NCBI GenBank assembly: GCA_016169945.1
Contig: JADLSH010000257.1
Coordinates: 186,001-250,000 of the forward strand
Origin: Trachythela sp. YZ-2020
Taxonomy: Eukaryota; Cnidaria; Anthozoa; Malacalcyonacea; Clavulariidae
Reading direction: 5' to 3'
Length of the DNA: 64,000 nucleotides
Shown here: positions 33,060-44,785 of the stretch, piece by piece
Numbering within the stretch: the stretch's first letter is position 1
Layout of the letters: every line of letters begins with the position of its first letter
Program-made: the position numbers and the translations under genes
Notes under the pieces: generated by a model
What the model was told of the DNA's origin: nothing
The model's database searches: none
What the model saw: the letters and a program-made list of their open reading frames with translations, nothing else

Positions 33060-33405
33060 GCCCACCAATACCAAATTAATGGTTGCAACCAACCATTTCA
33101 TATTAGTTGCAATAACCAATTATTTATGGTTATAACCAATTTGTAATTGGTTATTTCTAAATGTCACCAGTTATACCTCATGGATACCAAATAGTAATTG
33201 GTCAATTTAACCAAATTTTATTGGTTGTTACGAAATAAATTTGGTTGTTTTGAACAATATGATATTTCATTTCCTTTTTACCAATTATTAATTGGTTAAT
33301 ATAATCATTATAATTTGGTTTTAACCAATTTAATTGGTTGAATCAACCATTTCTAATGGTTGTAACTTTTTTTTTGGTCATTTTAACCATTCAGTTTTTA
33401 AAGTG
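33060..33405. repeat. Cluster of AACCAATT/AATTGGTT motifs
   Basis: About twenty short motifs of the type AACCAAT or ATTGGTT in both orientations are packed into 340 bp, giving many possible hairpins. No coding frame. Looks like an end of a DNA element or a degenerate palindromic satellite. Confidence 0.6.
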
Positions 33406-33724
33406 TAGATCACGCAACAATCAGCGCTTTTCCCCGCCCGTGTTTTACACCGCCCTGCACCGCCCTATATATAAGCGCCCTGGTCGAAAATTTCGGCTTG
33501 CGTCCTTCGGTTTGTCTGTCTCTCTTCTCCGCAGAACCACCTTAACTATTTACAAGTAGGTTACATCAAGTTTCCTGTAAGAGGGAAGCGAGCGCAAGGG
33601 GAATGACGGGAAGATTGAAATGAACGCCAGAAGCATAGAATAAGGATATATAGAACATGTGCGCATGCGCGAGGTCCGCCATCTTCCTAGCCGGTCGATC
33701 GCACCCAGTCGTAAAGAAAACAAT

Positions 33725-34152
33725 ATGGCAGAGACCGATGTGGAGACAAGAAAACTGTTATTACTTAAATGCAAGTTGTCTGTTTTGCATTTCAACATTA
33801 AATATATCAATTACAAGGTACGTAGAAACATTCCTGGTGGTTAACTGTCATCATGGAACAGCAACTCATAGTTGGCATTAAATATGTATTATTCTATAAT
33901 TCTATAATATATTATTTACTTATTTATTTTTTCTTCTTGTTTTCTGCCATTTTGTTTTCCTTTTAGGCCAGCAGACTTGCGCTTCCGATGCGGCAAACGA
34001 GGCCACTGGAGCTCAAACTGTACAAAATTTGCCTTCATACGATCAAGTCAGAACGAACCAGCATATTTTCCACGTTCCTCTGCTCCAAGCAACGCAGGAG
34101 AGCGAGTTAACGGCACCCGATAACTTCTTGCAAGACACTTATGAGGTAAGGA
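33725..34152 (+). pseudogene. DIRS ORF1 remnant with zinc knuckle
   Basis: A start at ATG 33725 gives a short basic frame. After a gap from 33966 the sequence reads RPADLRFRCGKRGHWSSNC, a CCHC-like knuckle with the first Cys changed to Arg, then an Arg/Ser-rich tail to the stop at about 34123. Gag-like nucleic-acid binding is the family role. Confidence 0.6.
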
Positions 34153-34246
34153 CATAGTGCAGGTACACTTTTCCAATAATGCATTGGGAATTTAAGCAGT
34201 CAAGTATAGCAATTCCTCGGATTCTTCTTTGAACGTAAGAACATAT

Positions 34247-35335
34247 TCAGTTTTGGAAGGATATTGGCGCTTCAGAGTTTATCGTTTACACTATTCAGGA
34301 GGGGTATAAGATTCCTTTCCGGGAGACACCGAAGCCAGCCGTTTTTGCGAATAACTCATCCTCCTTAAATAATTGGCAGTTTCTGTTTGATTCTATAACC
34401 CAATACACTGACAGAATTGTTCAGGTAGAAAAGCATGACTAAATAGTATGTAGCCCGCTTTCTGTAGCTTCACAACCGAGTGGTAAAAAGCGACTGATTC
34501 TGGATTTGAGATATGTGAACAATCATGTTTATAAGCAAGTTACAAAATTTGAAGATTGGCGAACGGCCTTACAATTTTTTGATAAGGGCTCCTTTTTCAC
34601 GAAATTTGATTTGAAATCTGGTTATCATCATTTGGATATTTTCTCAGAGCATCAGCCCTACCTGGGTTTCAGTTGGGTGATGGATGGCAAGAAATCCAGT
34701 TATTTAATGTTTTCGGTATTGCCATTTGGATTGACTTCAGCTCCATATATATTCACCAAATTGTTGCGGCCCATAGTAAAATATCGGCGATCCCAAGGGA
34801 TTAGCAATGTAGTATATTTGGATGATGGCTTTGAGGCCACGATAGCCCTTCAGAATTTAATTACTCATCCGAGGACATCTGCTCGAAAGTTGGCATCTGC
34901 CGTTGGGATGATCATTTCCATGGGGTCTGTTATAGGCAATTTAACTCGTATTATGAGTCGTCATTAACAGATGTCAATCGCTTTCTCTTCTTCATGGGAT
35001 TCTCTATTTGACTTGGATCGCTATTGCATTCTAGAATCACAGTTTTTGCAAACCAATATTAAATAAGTTTGTAAATTGGCGTTCCTTTACCCCTAGACCA
35101 TTTTGCAACAGAGCATTCTTTCCCGACGCTAGTGAGACAGCTTGCGCTGTAAATTCAGGGGATGGGAACATGGTAGCACATCGTATGTTTAATGCATTGG
35201 AAAGGGCAGAAAGTTCTACTTTCAGGGAATCAGTTGCGATATAATTTGCCTTAGAATCTTTTGAACCCATTTTACAGCAGTCCAGGGTTAAACACATTCC
35301 ATTCTTATTTATCATGTCGTACACAAAGATTTTGT
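34247..35335 (+). pseudogene. DIRS reverse transcriptase and RNase H
   Basis: The N-terminal RT part (FWKDIGASEFIVYTI) starts near 34247. A stop near 34440 separates it from the open 153-codon frame (34506-34967) with FDLKSGYHHLDI, LPFGLTSAPYIFTKLLRP and the active site YLDDG. The palm is intact but the thumb is fused to a deletion joint (LITHPRTSARKL). RNase H remains near 35095-35300 (DASETACAVNSGD, ESSTFRESVAI) with stops. The order RT-RNase H and the YLDDG form are DIRS-type. Confidence 0.85.
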
Positions 35336-35336
35336 G

Positions 35337-36047
35337 TAAATGCATGGACATCTATCTAGTAGTCGACCAATTAATTATGGGATCCCTCAAGGTTCTATAA
35401 TATGTCCCCTTTTATTCTTGGTCTATATCAATGACTTGCCAAACTGTTTGAACAACGGCTTATCGAGCATGTACGCGAATGATACAAATATTAGCTTCCA
35501 AAGCTCTAATCTTATTGATCTCGAAGATGGAGATCAGCTCAGATATGAACACTGAGCTGAGTAGCTTAAACACTTGGCTCATAGCAAATAGATTGAGCTT
35601 AAATATAGCTAAGACAGAATTCATGGTCATTGGCTCTCGGCAGAGGCCTATGAGGCATAATGTGAGTAATCTCAACATATGCGTAGATAATATTCAAATC
35701 AAAAGAGTTCAGCACACGAAATCCTTAGGCTTAACCATTGATGAAAACTTAACCTAGAAGAACCATGTTAATGTTATTTGTAAAAAAATATCATCAGGAA
35801 TTGGAGCTTATATGTAGGGAAACTGCGGAGAAAGCCTACAGAGGCTTAATTTACTGCTGTCCAGTTTGGGACGGTATCGGCAGCCAGTTGAGCAGTAAAC
35901 TACGTACAAAAACTACAAAATCGTGCCGCTCGTATGATTGCAGATGCACATACAAAACCCCCTCGAGCTCTCTATTAGAGGAGCTAATGTAAAATTTTTA
36001 GTGATGGTTCTACCGTGCCTAAATAAAAGTTTCAATACAATACAAAA
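35337..36047 (+). pseudogene. 5'-truncated LINE nested in the DIRS element
   Basis: Begins in the RT palm (GIPQGSIICPLLFLVYINDLP) and carries YANDT where YADDT is expected, so the catalytic Asp is lost. It continues with NRLSLNIAKTEFMVIGS and KSLGLTIDENLT, and ends with AATAAAAGTTTCAATACAATACAAAA, a short 3' repeat tail. DIRS RNase H resumes immediately afterwards (QIVQVGSMKFNLH), proving the nesting. Confidence 0.85.
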
Positions 36048-36660
36048 TGATAGTCAGGTAGCAGTACAAATTGTACAAGTAGGAAGTATGAAATTCAACT
36101 TGCATCACCTGTATTTCGTGATTTTCTCCATTTGTTTTAAAACTCGTATTGAGATACACGATCGTATACAGTGTATTCCTCGGTCCTTGATTAAACAAGC
36201 TGACTATTTGAGTAAGATTGTTGATTATGATGACTGGGAGATTACACCCAGTTATTTCAATTATTGGAAAGGAAATTTGGTCCACATACGGCAGATTCTT
36301 TTGCTGACTAGAAAAATTGCAAAGTAAAAAAATTTATTCTAGGTTCTGAAACCCTGGCTCCGCGTGAATGGACGCATTTTTCCAAAATTGGGAGGGGGGA
36401 AACGCCCTTTTGGTCCCTCCTATCGCACTTGCTGGCAGGGTTTTGTCTTTCATGCACAGTTGCAAAGCGAAGGAAACTTTTGTAGTGCCCTACTGGCCCT
36501 CTGCTCCCTTCTGGCCTCTTCTTATTTCCCGGTTTTCTGGCTATATAAGAGATTCTACAGTATTTGTTGGTAATACAGCTCTAAAGTTAGGCAATAATCG
36601 CAAGTCGCTTCTGGGTTCAAACTCTTGGACCCCTATCTTATAGCTTTTCAGTTAGAATTC
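36048..36660 (+). pseudogene. DIRS RNase H end and linker
   Basis: After the nested LINE the frame gives IFSICFKTR and IPRSLIKQADYLSKIVDYDDW, the conserved DIRS motif that follows RNase H. Further pieces with APREWTHFSK-type sequence lie in shifted frames at about 36355-36560. Multiple stops. Confidence 0.75.
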
Positions 36661-37034
36661 TCGTAGTCTCTTAAGTGTCTACTTTGCATGAAACATATGT
36701 GATAATATTTGTGTTACTGTACGAACCTGTTAGTATAAAAGTAAATAAATTAATGATCGGAAATAATTGCTTGCACGTCTGATCTCAATGTTGTTTCGTT
36801 TGCTTGTTGTATACTCCTAGCCGCGTGGCTTGGGAAGAGGCGGATGCCTACCATTATTTATCAGTTAATGAGATGCTCTCATCCGGGTGGCTCAGGAGCG
36901 GGCGGATGCCTAGTACAGTTACAGGTATGGTACGCATTTTAAGCGTTTATATTTTAACAGTTGGCGATAGGTGTTCTAATTATCAACTCTTTATTCCAGG
37001 ATCTATTTGTTGCTCCTTCTTGGGGAGAGACGAG

Positions 37035-37475
37035 TATGATTAACAGGAAACAAATGATTCGCCAAGTGTTATTTTCGCGGGCTAGTTCTACGGTTAAGTG
37101 TTATTTATCGCAGTACAGAAAATGCACCCACTTTATACAGGAATCTAAACTCCCTGACAAATTTAATTACTCTACCCTGGTTATTTCCCGTTACCTTTCA
37201 CACTGTCAATTCTGACCATTTAAAAATATTAGTCCCTTTAAAAATACAGACCAATATCGTAATAGAAATAAAGTATACATTGCACAAACTAATGGACACA
37301 TGTGTCTTCATGCTTTGCTTCTTCGTTATGTTTCTTTAGCTAATATCCACACACAGTCCGATGAATATATATTCAGGTCTATCCAAACTTCTCGTCGTGG
37401 CACCGCCATTACTGCTCTTTGTTCGAAATGCCTTAGCTACACACTCCTTGGAAAGCAGACTAACTTTAACTAAGC
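37035..37475 (+). pseudogene. DIRS tyrosine recombinase remnant
   Basis: The frame at 37036-37215 (MINRKQMIRQVLFSRASSTV) matches the N-terminal SAM-like domain of DIRS recombinases. A second piece at 37250-37472 (VYIAQTNGHMCLHALLLRY, YIFRSIQTSRRG) covers the beginning of the catalytic domain. The R-H-R-Y catalytic set is not complete before the stop. Confidence 0.7.
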
Positions 37476-37490
37476 AAATTTAAGATAGCA

Positions 37491-38097
37491 CCAATACTTA
37501 TAAGTGGTAAAAAAAAGAAATAAAGGAAACGAATATAGACATGTGTATGTAGTGATTATTGGAAACTTTGTTACAAAATATATTTGTTTGCCAGGGCAAA
37601 TGCTTGCACGCCGCCTGCCATTACTATTGTGTATATGTGCTTAGTGGGAAGGAGAAGGAAAATGATTTTCCTTCGGATGAACGAAGTGAAGTAAAAGGAA
37701 ATAATTGTTACTTTTCGACACATCATACAAAACATAAAATGAGCTGCTGAGCCTGTTCTTCATACGGTCAGTTGGAACGCGGTACTTCATCTACGCAGAT
37801 CTACGCAAATTCATCTAGACATATTATTACCGTCGATCGCATCCAACGATGAACAGTGTCAGATAAAAACATTGTCTATTTTCACGTGAAATGTCAATAG
37901 ACAAAAGTTTTATCTGCAAGACTGCAACTGTTCATTTATATAAATTGCAAACGATGGCACACAGAAATGGGCACATGATTGATGATTTCATATTGAATAA
38001 AAAGAGTGTAATTATTTCATCAATTGCACTGCAGTGAAACAGTCTGATTAGCTTAACAAAGTTCATCTTTAATAATTCTTTACATCTTTTTCTATAT
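37491..38097. other. Intergenic DNA with one hairpin
   Basis: No gene. An imperfect inverted repeat of about 22 bp (AGATAAAAACATTGTCTATT against AATAGACAAAAGTTTTATCT) at 37861-37915 encloses CACGTG. Confidence 0.5.
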
Positions 38098-38100
38098 TTA

Positions 38101-38790
38101 ATTTTTACTCGCTGTGATGCTAACTCGAGGTACATTCCAAGTAACAGTGCCATCATTTTCTTTGATGACAATTTTTTTAGCTAACGCCGGATCTAACTCC
38201 TCAAATTCTCGATGAGATGAAGCTTTGTACCAGCATTGAAATATTTCAAATGATATAAATCGGAATGGGATGGATTCTCTCGCGATCACGACATTGTTGA
38301 ACAAACCAACAACTTATGGTACCATCTTGAGTCAATGGATGAAAGCCTGCTACTATGATATCGTTTTTCTTTTGCACTTCCAAGATTTTCTCCAAACACT
38401 TAATAGCCAATTTCCCTCCAGGTTTCAGACATTCATATGCCTTCTGTATATAAATATTTTTCTCTTTATTTGGTACCCAGTGAAATACAGACTGACGTTC
38501 TTATTTGGACATCATAATACTGCTCATTATCGTGTGGAAATCCAGTCACACTATTACCAACATGGAACTGAAGATTACTTTATATTTTATTTCAGCAATT
38601 TTGATTCTCGCATCATCGGGATCGACCCGACCGCCTGACCACTCGAGCCAACGATATCAGCGATTTATTTAGTGAGATTGCCAATACCACAGCCCATATC
38701 CTAGCGACAGGTTTAATTAACTGATCAATTTACAACCTACTTCATATTGTGCCTACTTAGTTCATCATAAGCCTGAGCATCTGCCTCCAT
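38101..38790 (-). pseudogene. Diverged methyltransferase copy, minus strand
   Basis: The ATG at 38790 begins MEADAQAYDEL as in the other copies, followed by damage. Clear later parts are AYECLKPGGKLAIKCLEKI (about 38370-38440) and a C-terminal frame (38101-38304) ending ITASKN. Amino acids differ much more from the other copies than those do from each other, so this is an older paralogue. It is head-to-head with the copy at 38922, with 131 bp between the two ATGs. Confidence 0.75.
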
Positions 38791-38921
38791 CTTTACTATT
38801 GCACAATCTTTGATTTGTACAGCACAGGCGTAAAACTACATAATACTACATATTATTTGCATCATTATAAGACATTCAGGTCACAGATGTGTGTCAGTGC
38901 ATACATTTTACAAGAGTCAAG

Positions 38922-39598
38922 ATGGAGGCAGACGCCCAAACATATGAAGAACTAAACCAACCACAATATGAAGCATATGGTTGTAAATTTATCAGTGAAG
39001 TAAACATCTCGCTTGGAGCCAAAGTGCTTGATATGGGCTATGGTACTGGCAATCTCACTAAATATATCGCTGATATCGTTGGCTCTGATGGTCAGGCGGT
39101 CGGGATCGATTCCGATGATGCGAGAATCAAAATTGTCACTGGTTTCCACAGGAAGGTGAGCCGTATTATGACGTCCATATAACCATGAATGCATTCCACT
39201 GGTTTCCAAACGATTAGAAAAGATTTACATACAAAAGCATACCAATCTTTAACACCTGGAGGGAAACTGGCCATTTTGTGTGAGATAAAGAAAAGAGCGG
39301 TCGAGGAGATCAATTTGAACTTGTTGACATCTATCCTTTGACTCAACATGAATTTCGAAAGCTATCGCAAGAAGTAGGCTTATTCAACAATGTTGTGGTC
39401 AAACAAGTCGTTTACCCAGTACATTTTAAGTCGTATAAAATATATAAGCGTTCGGTGAAAGCATCGTCACATCATGATTTAGGCAAGTTAGATCCAGCCT
39501 TTGTAAAACAGGTTATGGCTGACCAGATTACTTTTCACGATGATGGCAGTGTTACATCCAAATCACCAAGCATTTGCATCACCGCAAGTAAAGAATAA
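38922..39598 (+). pseudogene. SAM methyltransferase copy, frameshifted
   Basis: Starts at ATG 38922. Motif I reads DMGYGTGN, where intact copies have DMGCGTGN. A deletion of about 18 codons after DDARIKI shifts the frame, and a stop follows at 39182. Beyond it the rest of the domain is recognisable (NAFHWFPND, then FELVDIYPL to SICITASKE) with further stops. Downstream lies the common 3' region of the family. Confidence 0.85.
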
Positions 39599-40187
39599 AC
39601 GGTTTTAAATATAGACGATAGTTGTAGACCAATATTGTATGTGGTGAATGTAAACTATAGCAAATAAATGTGAAGTTTACTAGTTATTAGTATGAAATAA
39701 AGCATGGAATCTGTCAGAGTTGGTTCCTGAACTCTCATGCCCCGGTCAATCGAGAAGGGTATACACCGTAGGCTAGAACAAGAGTTGCATGAAAGGGCTA
39801 TCACCTAAACATTCTTTGACTCTCTTCAAAATTTGAACCAGCTCAAGCTTCAAAGTTGACGAGAGTACACGAGAGCTGGCGATCAAATACGAGCGAGATT
39901 TGTAATCTCATCTTTGTTTGATGACATGCATTATGTAAATTGATGTAAATTGTCATGAGTTATTAGATGTAATATGTCATTAAAATGCAAATGATAAATT
40001 CTATACTAACCTACATAACACGTGAAATGCTTTAAGTATTCTTTGTTTGCACATGACGTCACTTCGTTTCATTGGGTTTCTAGTGGAGAAGAATGCTTCC
40101 AGTTTGACTCTACCAAATATCGCAGATTTTCTCCGAGTACTCTGGCTTTCCTCCTGTAGTCACACTGGATCAGTAAGGGATCGCCCC

Positions 40188-42716
40188 AGTAGGTAACACC
40201 CCCCTCCCATCTGGGATCGGAAGTAATTAGTATTCAGGATATGTTTAGAGTGATGACGTCATAGGGTGTTCGTATTTTCCCGCCATATGACGTCAGCAAC
40301 GTACATCCATCGTAATTTTCCCACCATATGACGTCATTTGCGTACGTAAAGGATTAGAAGTAATTAGTATTCGTGTGAGGTCATTTGCGTGCGTACGCGT
40401 GCGTGCAGAGCGTAATAATCAGAGCGTTTTGTGTTTTTATTTTATTTAAATTACACACAACAATTTAAATGTTTCTTCTAATAAGAAAGTCGTTTTATAG
40501 TTTTGACTTTATTGTTCGTTAGCCATGGTTTCTTTAACAAAGCCTCGGACCATAGGCTCGTCTTCGTGCAGATTCACCCACTTCATACGACCTGTAGATT
40601 GATGCCTTATTTTGACAGGTCAATAATGTTCGTCGTTGATGCAGACACCAGGACGACTAGGATCAAAACTATTGCGCGATGACTTATACATCTCTATGAT
40701 AGCATATCCTTCGGGAATGTTACGGACCTCCTGTGCTCCCAGCGTGTAATTTTGCCACTCGGGGATAGTTGCATCCGACCAGGTAATATAACGCTGACGT
40801 TTAGGTTGTTTTCTTCTAGACTTGGTTTCGATGCCAGAGACTGGGGTGGGTGTAGTACTCTTCACTTTAGTTTGGGTGGTGAAGAGATAAACATGGCAGT
40901 CGCCAAATAGGTCCCCAAGAACTTGCTATAGGCTGGTGTGTCAGGTTTGTTATCCACCAACAAGTATCCAAACGGTTTTTCGGTCTCTTTGTAATTGGCG
41001 TTCATAAAGTGGATTCTATTCTTATCAAACATTCGTTCTCCAACAATTCCAATTTGTTTCCTGTCACTAGGACTTTGGAAGAGAGCAAGATATTGGGCAT
41101 TTCGGCTGATATCTGTATTAAATTTCCCCCTAGGAAACATGTTCTGAAGCAAAGGATAACACTAGCGTTTCTATGACGACCCTGAGTAAGTAATCGAGCT
41201 ACCATAGGACTGTCTGTTGCTTCGGCCATCAGATCATCCAGTATGATTATGTTGTTGTACTTGGTATTAATCTCACTCAGATCCTCCGACAGCTCTGGCA
41301 AACCTCTCTCAAATCGGATGCTTTTCCCAAGGGATTTTTTCAAATCGTCGTAACGATCTTGCCATTGATTGTAGCACCAAAGGATATGAATGTGTTTCTT
41401 TTCCTCATACACGATACGATTTTTCCCCAAAATTTGTTGGACAAAATACGTTTTTCCACTTTGGCTCGGACCCACGACCAATAGCGAAAATTTATGGCGG
41501 AAAATTCCGGATAGGGCTTAGTAATCAAAGATGCTGTTACTTTTGGTACGGTTTTTGTTGGTTTTAGTATAGAACTTGTTTTCTTTCGAACACATCTCAT
41601 TTCTTTTAGCATATGTGCCGGTCGTGTAGGTAGTAAACTTGAGTTGTGGTTATGCGGTGTTGAGAACCTCGCCCTTCCTAACCACTTTTTCCTTTCATCT
41701 CCGTATAAGTTATGTACTTGACGCAAATGATCACTTATATATCGAAGACCAGGCTTGTTACAGAAAGGACAGTCTCTTTTGTGCTTGTAGCCTTGTAGGG
41801 CATGTTTGACACTTGGAAAGGGATTTCCAAGACGATGTCTCAACAGCTTCAACGCATGGGTCTGAAATTTCGATGACGACTGATAATGAGTCAGAAACTG
41901 AAGAAACAGAAGAAATGGATCCTTGGATGCCATTGATAGAAGAAGCAAAGCAAAGAAGTAATACAGCTTTTGAGGAAATGAAAGAGAGCCTTATAAACAG
42001 CGGTCTTGATGAGCAATCTGCTACCGACAAAGCTTACACCAATATTCTGCCTGAACTCCAGAAGGAACTTGAAAATATTTAATAGATAATTACTGAGGCC
42101 AACGGCATTCTTGAATATATTGCAGCCAGCTGAGGCCGAAGGCCGAAGCTGGCTGCAATATATTCAAGAATGCCGTTTGGCCGAAGTAATTATCTATTAG
42201 AATTACTGACGTTAGTCAAACGTATTGTTCTTTCTCTTTACGATCGCAGCGATTTTAGGCATCGCCCCCAATTCAAAAGTAATTGTTTTAGGTAAGGTTC
42301 TAAGATTAGGGTACTGCTTGTTGGACTGAATCACAATGAGCTAGCGTGTTCTTTCAAATCCCACAAGCGCAAGCCAAGAAATTGCAGCATAAATACAACA
42401 GCTGAATATGCGCATGTTAGAGCAAACGCTTGCCGCGACATGTCTTGCGCGGCGACTCCAGACGAAAGTTATGACGCAATCTTCATCAAGAACGGAAAAG
42501 CAACAGAACAGAGCAATGCAGAGATGCGCTAATTCTAAGTGCAGAATTAATTAAACAGAATAAGACACGAATAAAAACTTTTTAATGTGTTTTGCGCATG
42601 TGCCGATGTTCGATAAAATACCACAAGCGCAAGGTAGACTATTGCTGTATAAATTCAACAGATTGAAATAAGGATTCAGTTCACCTTCAGGTGGCAAAAC
42701 TTGAGGCACCCGAGGC
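40188..42716. mobile_element. Truncated copy of the AGTAGG Polinton-like family (unit 1)
   Basis: The left terminus AGTAGGTAACACCCCCC at 40188 follows CGCCCC, as in the complete copy at 44427. The element is cut at 42716 by the duplication joint, so the right terminus is missing. It lacks the central 370 bp. Confidence 0.85.
40509..41948 (-). pseudogene. Zinc-finger/ATPase module, unit 1 copy
   Basis: Same gene as 44746-46066, described there. Here an additional single-base deletion near 41153 splits the ATPase into two frames (41002-41481 and 40862-41152). The start region is fused to unrelated sequence by the 370-bp deletion near 41806. Confidence 0.8.
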
Positions 42717-43026
42717 ACGTTCTTATTTGGACATCATAATACTGCTCATTATCGTGTGGAAATCCAGTCACACTATTACCAACATGGAACTGAAGATTAC
42801 TTTATATTTTATTTCAGCAATTTTGATTCTCGCATCATCGGGATCGACCCGACCGCCTGACCACTCGAGCCAACGATATCAGCGATTTATTTAGTGAGAT
42901 TGCCAATACCACAGCCCATATCAAGCACTTTGGCTCCTAGCGACAGGTTTAATTAACTGATCAATTTACAACCTACTTCATATTGTGCCTACTTAGTTCA
43001 TCATAAGCCTGAGCATCTGCCTCCAT
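42717..43026 (-). pseudogene. 5' fragment of the minus-strand methyltransferase paralogue
   Basis: Duplicated copy of the start region of 38101-38790 (MEADAQAYDEL at 43026), truncated by the duplication joint. Confidence 0.75.
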
Positions 43027-43157
43027 CTTTACTATTGCACAATCTTTGATTTGTACAGCACAGGCGTAAAACTACATAATACTACATATTATTTGCATCA
43101 TTATAAGACATTCAGGTCACAGATGTGTGTCAGTGCATACATTTTACAAGAGTCAAG

Positions 43158-43837
43158 ATGGAGGCAGACGCCCAAACATATGAAGAACTAAACCAACCAC
43201 AATATGAAGCATATGGTTGTAAATTTATCAGTGAAGTAAACATCTCGCTTGGAGCCAAAGTGCTTGATATGGGCTATGGTACTGGCAATCTCACTAAATA
43301 TATCGCTGATATCGTTGGCTCTGATGGTCAGGCGGTCGGGATCGATTCCGATGATGCGAGAATCAAAATTGTCACTGGTTTCCACAGGAAGGTGAGCCGT
43401 ATTATGACGTCCATATAACCATGAATGCATTCCACTGGTTTCCAAACGATTAGAAAAAGATTTACATACAAAAAGCATACCAATCTTTAACACCTGAAGG
43501 GAAACTGGCCATTTTGTGTGGAGATAAAGAAAAGAGCGGTCGAGGAGATCAATTTGAACTTGTTGACATCTATCCTTTGACTCAACATGAATTTCGAAAG
43601 CTATCGCAAGAAGTAGGCTTATTCAACAATGTTGTGGTCAAACAAGTCGTTTACCCAGTACATTTTAAGTCGTATAAAATATATAAGCGTTCGGTGAAAG
43701 CATCGTCACATCATGATTTAGGCAAGTTAGATCCAGCCTTTGTAAAACAGGTTATGGCTGACCAGATTACTTTTCACGATGATGGCAGTGTTACATCCAA
43801 ATCACCAAGCATTTGCATCACCGCAAGTAAAGAATAA
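43158..43837 (+). pseudogene. SAM methyltransferase copy in unit 2, frameshifted
   Basis: Nearly identical to 38922-39598 and shares its defects: DMGYGTGN in motif I, the internal deletion after DDARIKI and the stop at 43418. The 3' frame (43514-43837) is slightly longer than in unit 1 because single-base differences remove stops. Confidence 0.85.
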
Positions 43838-44426
43838 ACGGTTTTAAATATAGACGATAGTTGTAGACCAATATTGTATGTGGTGAATGTAAACTATAGC
43901 AAATAAATGTGAAGTTTACTAGTTATTAGTATGAAATAAAGCATGGAATCTGTCAGAGTTGGTTCCTGAACTCTCATGCCCCGGTCAATCGAGAAGGGTA
44001 TACACCGTAGGCTAGAACAAGAGTTGCATGAAAGGGCTATCACCTAAACATTCTTTGACTCTCTTCAAAATTTGAACCAGCTCAAGCTTCAAAGTTGACG
44101 AGAGTACACGAGAGCTGGCGATCAAATACGAGCGAGATTTGTAATCTCATCTTTGTTTGATGACATGCATTATGTAAATTGATGTAAATTGTCATGAGTT
44201 ATTAGATGTAATATGTCATTAAAATGCAAATGATAAATTCTATACTAACCTACATAACACGTGAAATGCTTTAAGTATTCTTTGTTTGCACATGACGTCA
44301 CTTCGTTTCATTGGGTTTCTAGTGGAGAAGAATGCTTCCAGTTTGACTCTACCAAATATCGCAGATTTTCTCCGAGTACTCTGGCTTTCCTCCTGTAGTC
44401 ACACTGGATCAGTAAGGGATCGCCCC

Positions 44427-44785
44427 AGTAGGTAACACCCCCCTCCCATCTGGGATCGGAAGTAATTAGTATTCAGGATATGTTTAGAGTGATGACGTCA
44501 TAGGGTGTTCGTATTTTCCCGCCATATGACGTCAGCAACGTACATCCATCGTAATTTTCCCGCCATATGACGTCATTTGCGTACGTAAAGGATTAGAAGT
44601 AATTAGTATTCGTGTGAGGTCATTTGCGTGCGTACGCGTGCGTGCAGAGCGTAATAATCAGAGCGTTTTGTGTTTTTATTTTATTTAAATTACACAACAA
44701 TTTAAATGTTTCTTCTAATAAGAAAGTCGTTTTATAGTTTTGACTTTATTGTTCGTTAGCCATGGTTTCTTTAACAAAGCCTCGG
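44427..44785 (+). repeat. Left terminal inverted repeat, AGTAGG family
   Basis: Pairs with about 47855-48186. It contains four GACGTCA/TGACGTC sites embedded in CCCGCCATATGACGTCA repeats and alternating CGTACG. Its inner edge includes the last codons of the minus-strand ATPase module (VKETMANEQ and stop). Confidence 0.85.

Larger units (their letters stand above)
33410..37490 (+). mobile_element. DIRS-like (tyrosine recombinase) retroelement, broken
   Basis: Order on the plus strand: promoter-like leader with TATATAAG (about 33469), ORF1 remnant with a zinc knuckle, DIRS-type RT, RNase H, then recombinase remnants. A LINE fragment is nested at 35337-36047. The GC-rich phrases near 36815-36910 (CCGCGTGGC, GGCGGATGCCTA, twice) look like DIRS terminal-type repeats. 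Frames contain several stops, so it is inactive. Exact ends were not found. Confidence 0.8.
38495..42716. repeat. Tandem duplication, unit 1
   Basis: Nearly identical to 42717-47329. The joint at 42717 shares ACGTTCTTATTTGG with 38495. Differences are few: unit 1 lacks 14 bases near 38700 (present near 42926), one base in the ATPase near 41153, and about 370 bases near 41806 that in unit 2 hold the central minisatellite and gene starts. Confidence 0.9.

Noticed and set aside
41813..42082. Start of the acidic gene in duplication unit 1 as an independent gene
   Set aside because: The upstream part is fused to the finger gene by the 370-bp deletion, and the ATG seen in unit 2 is missing.
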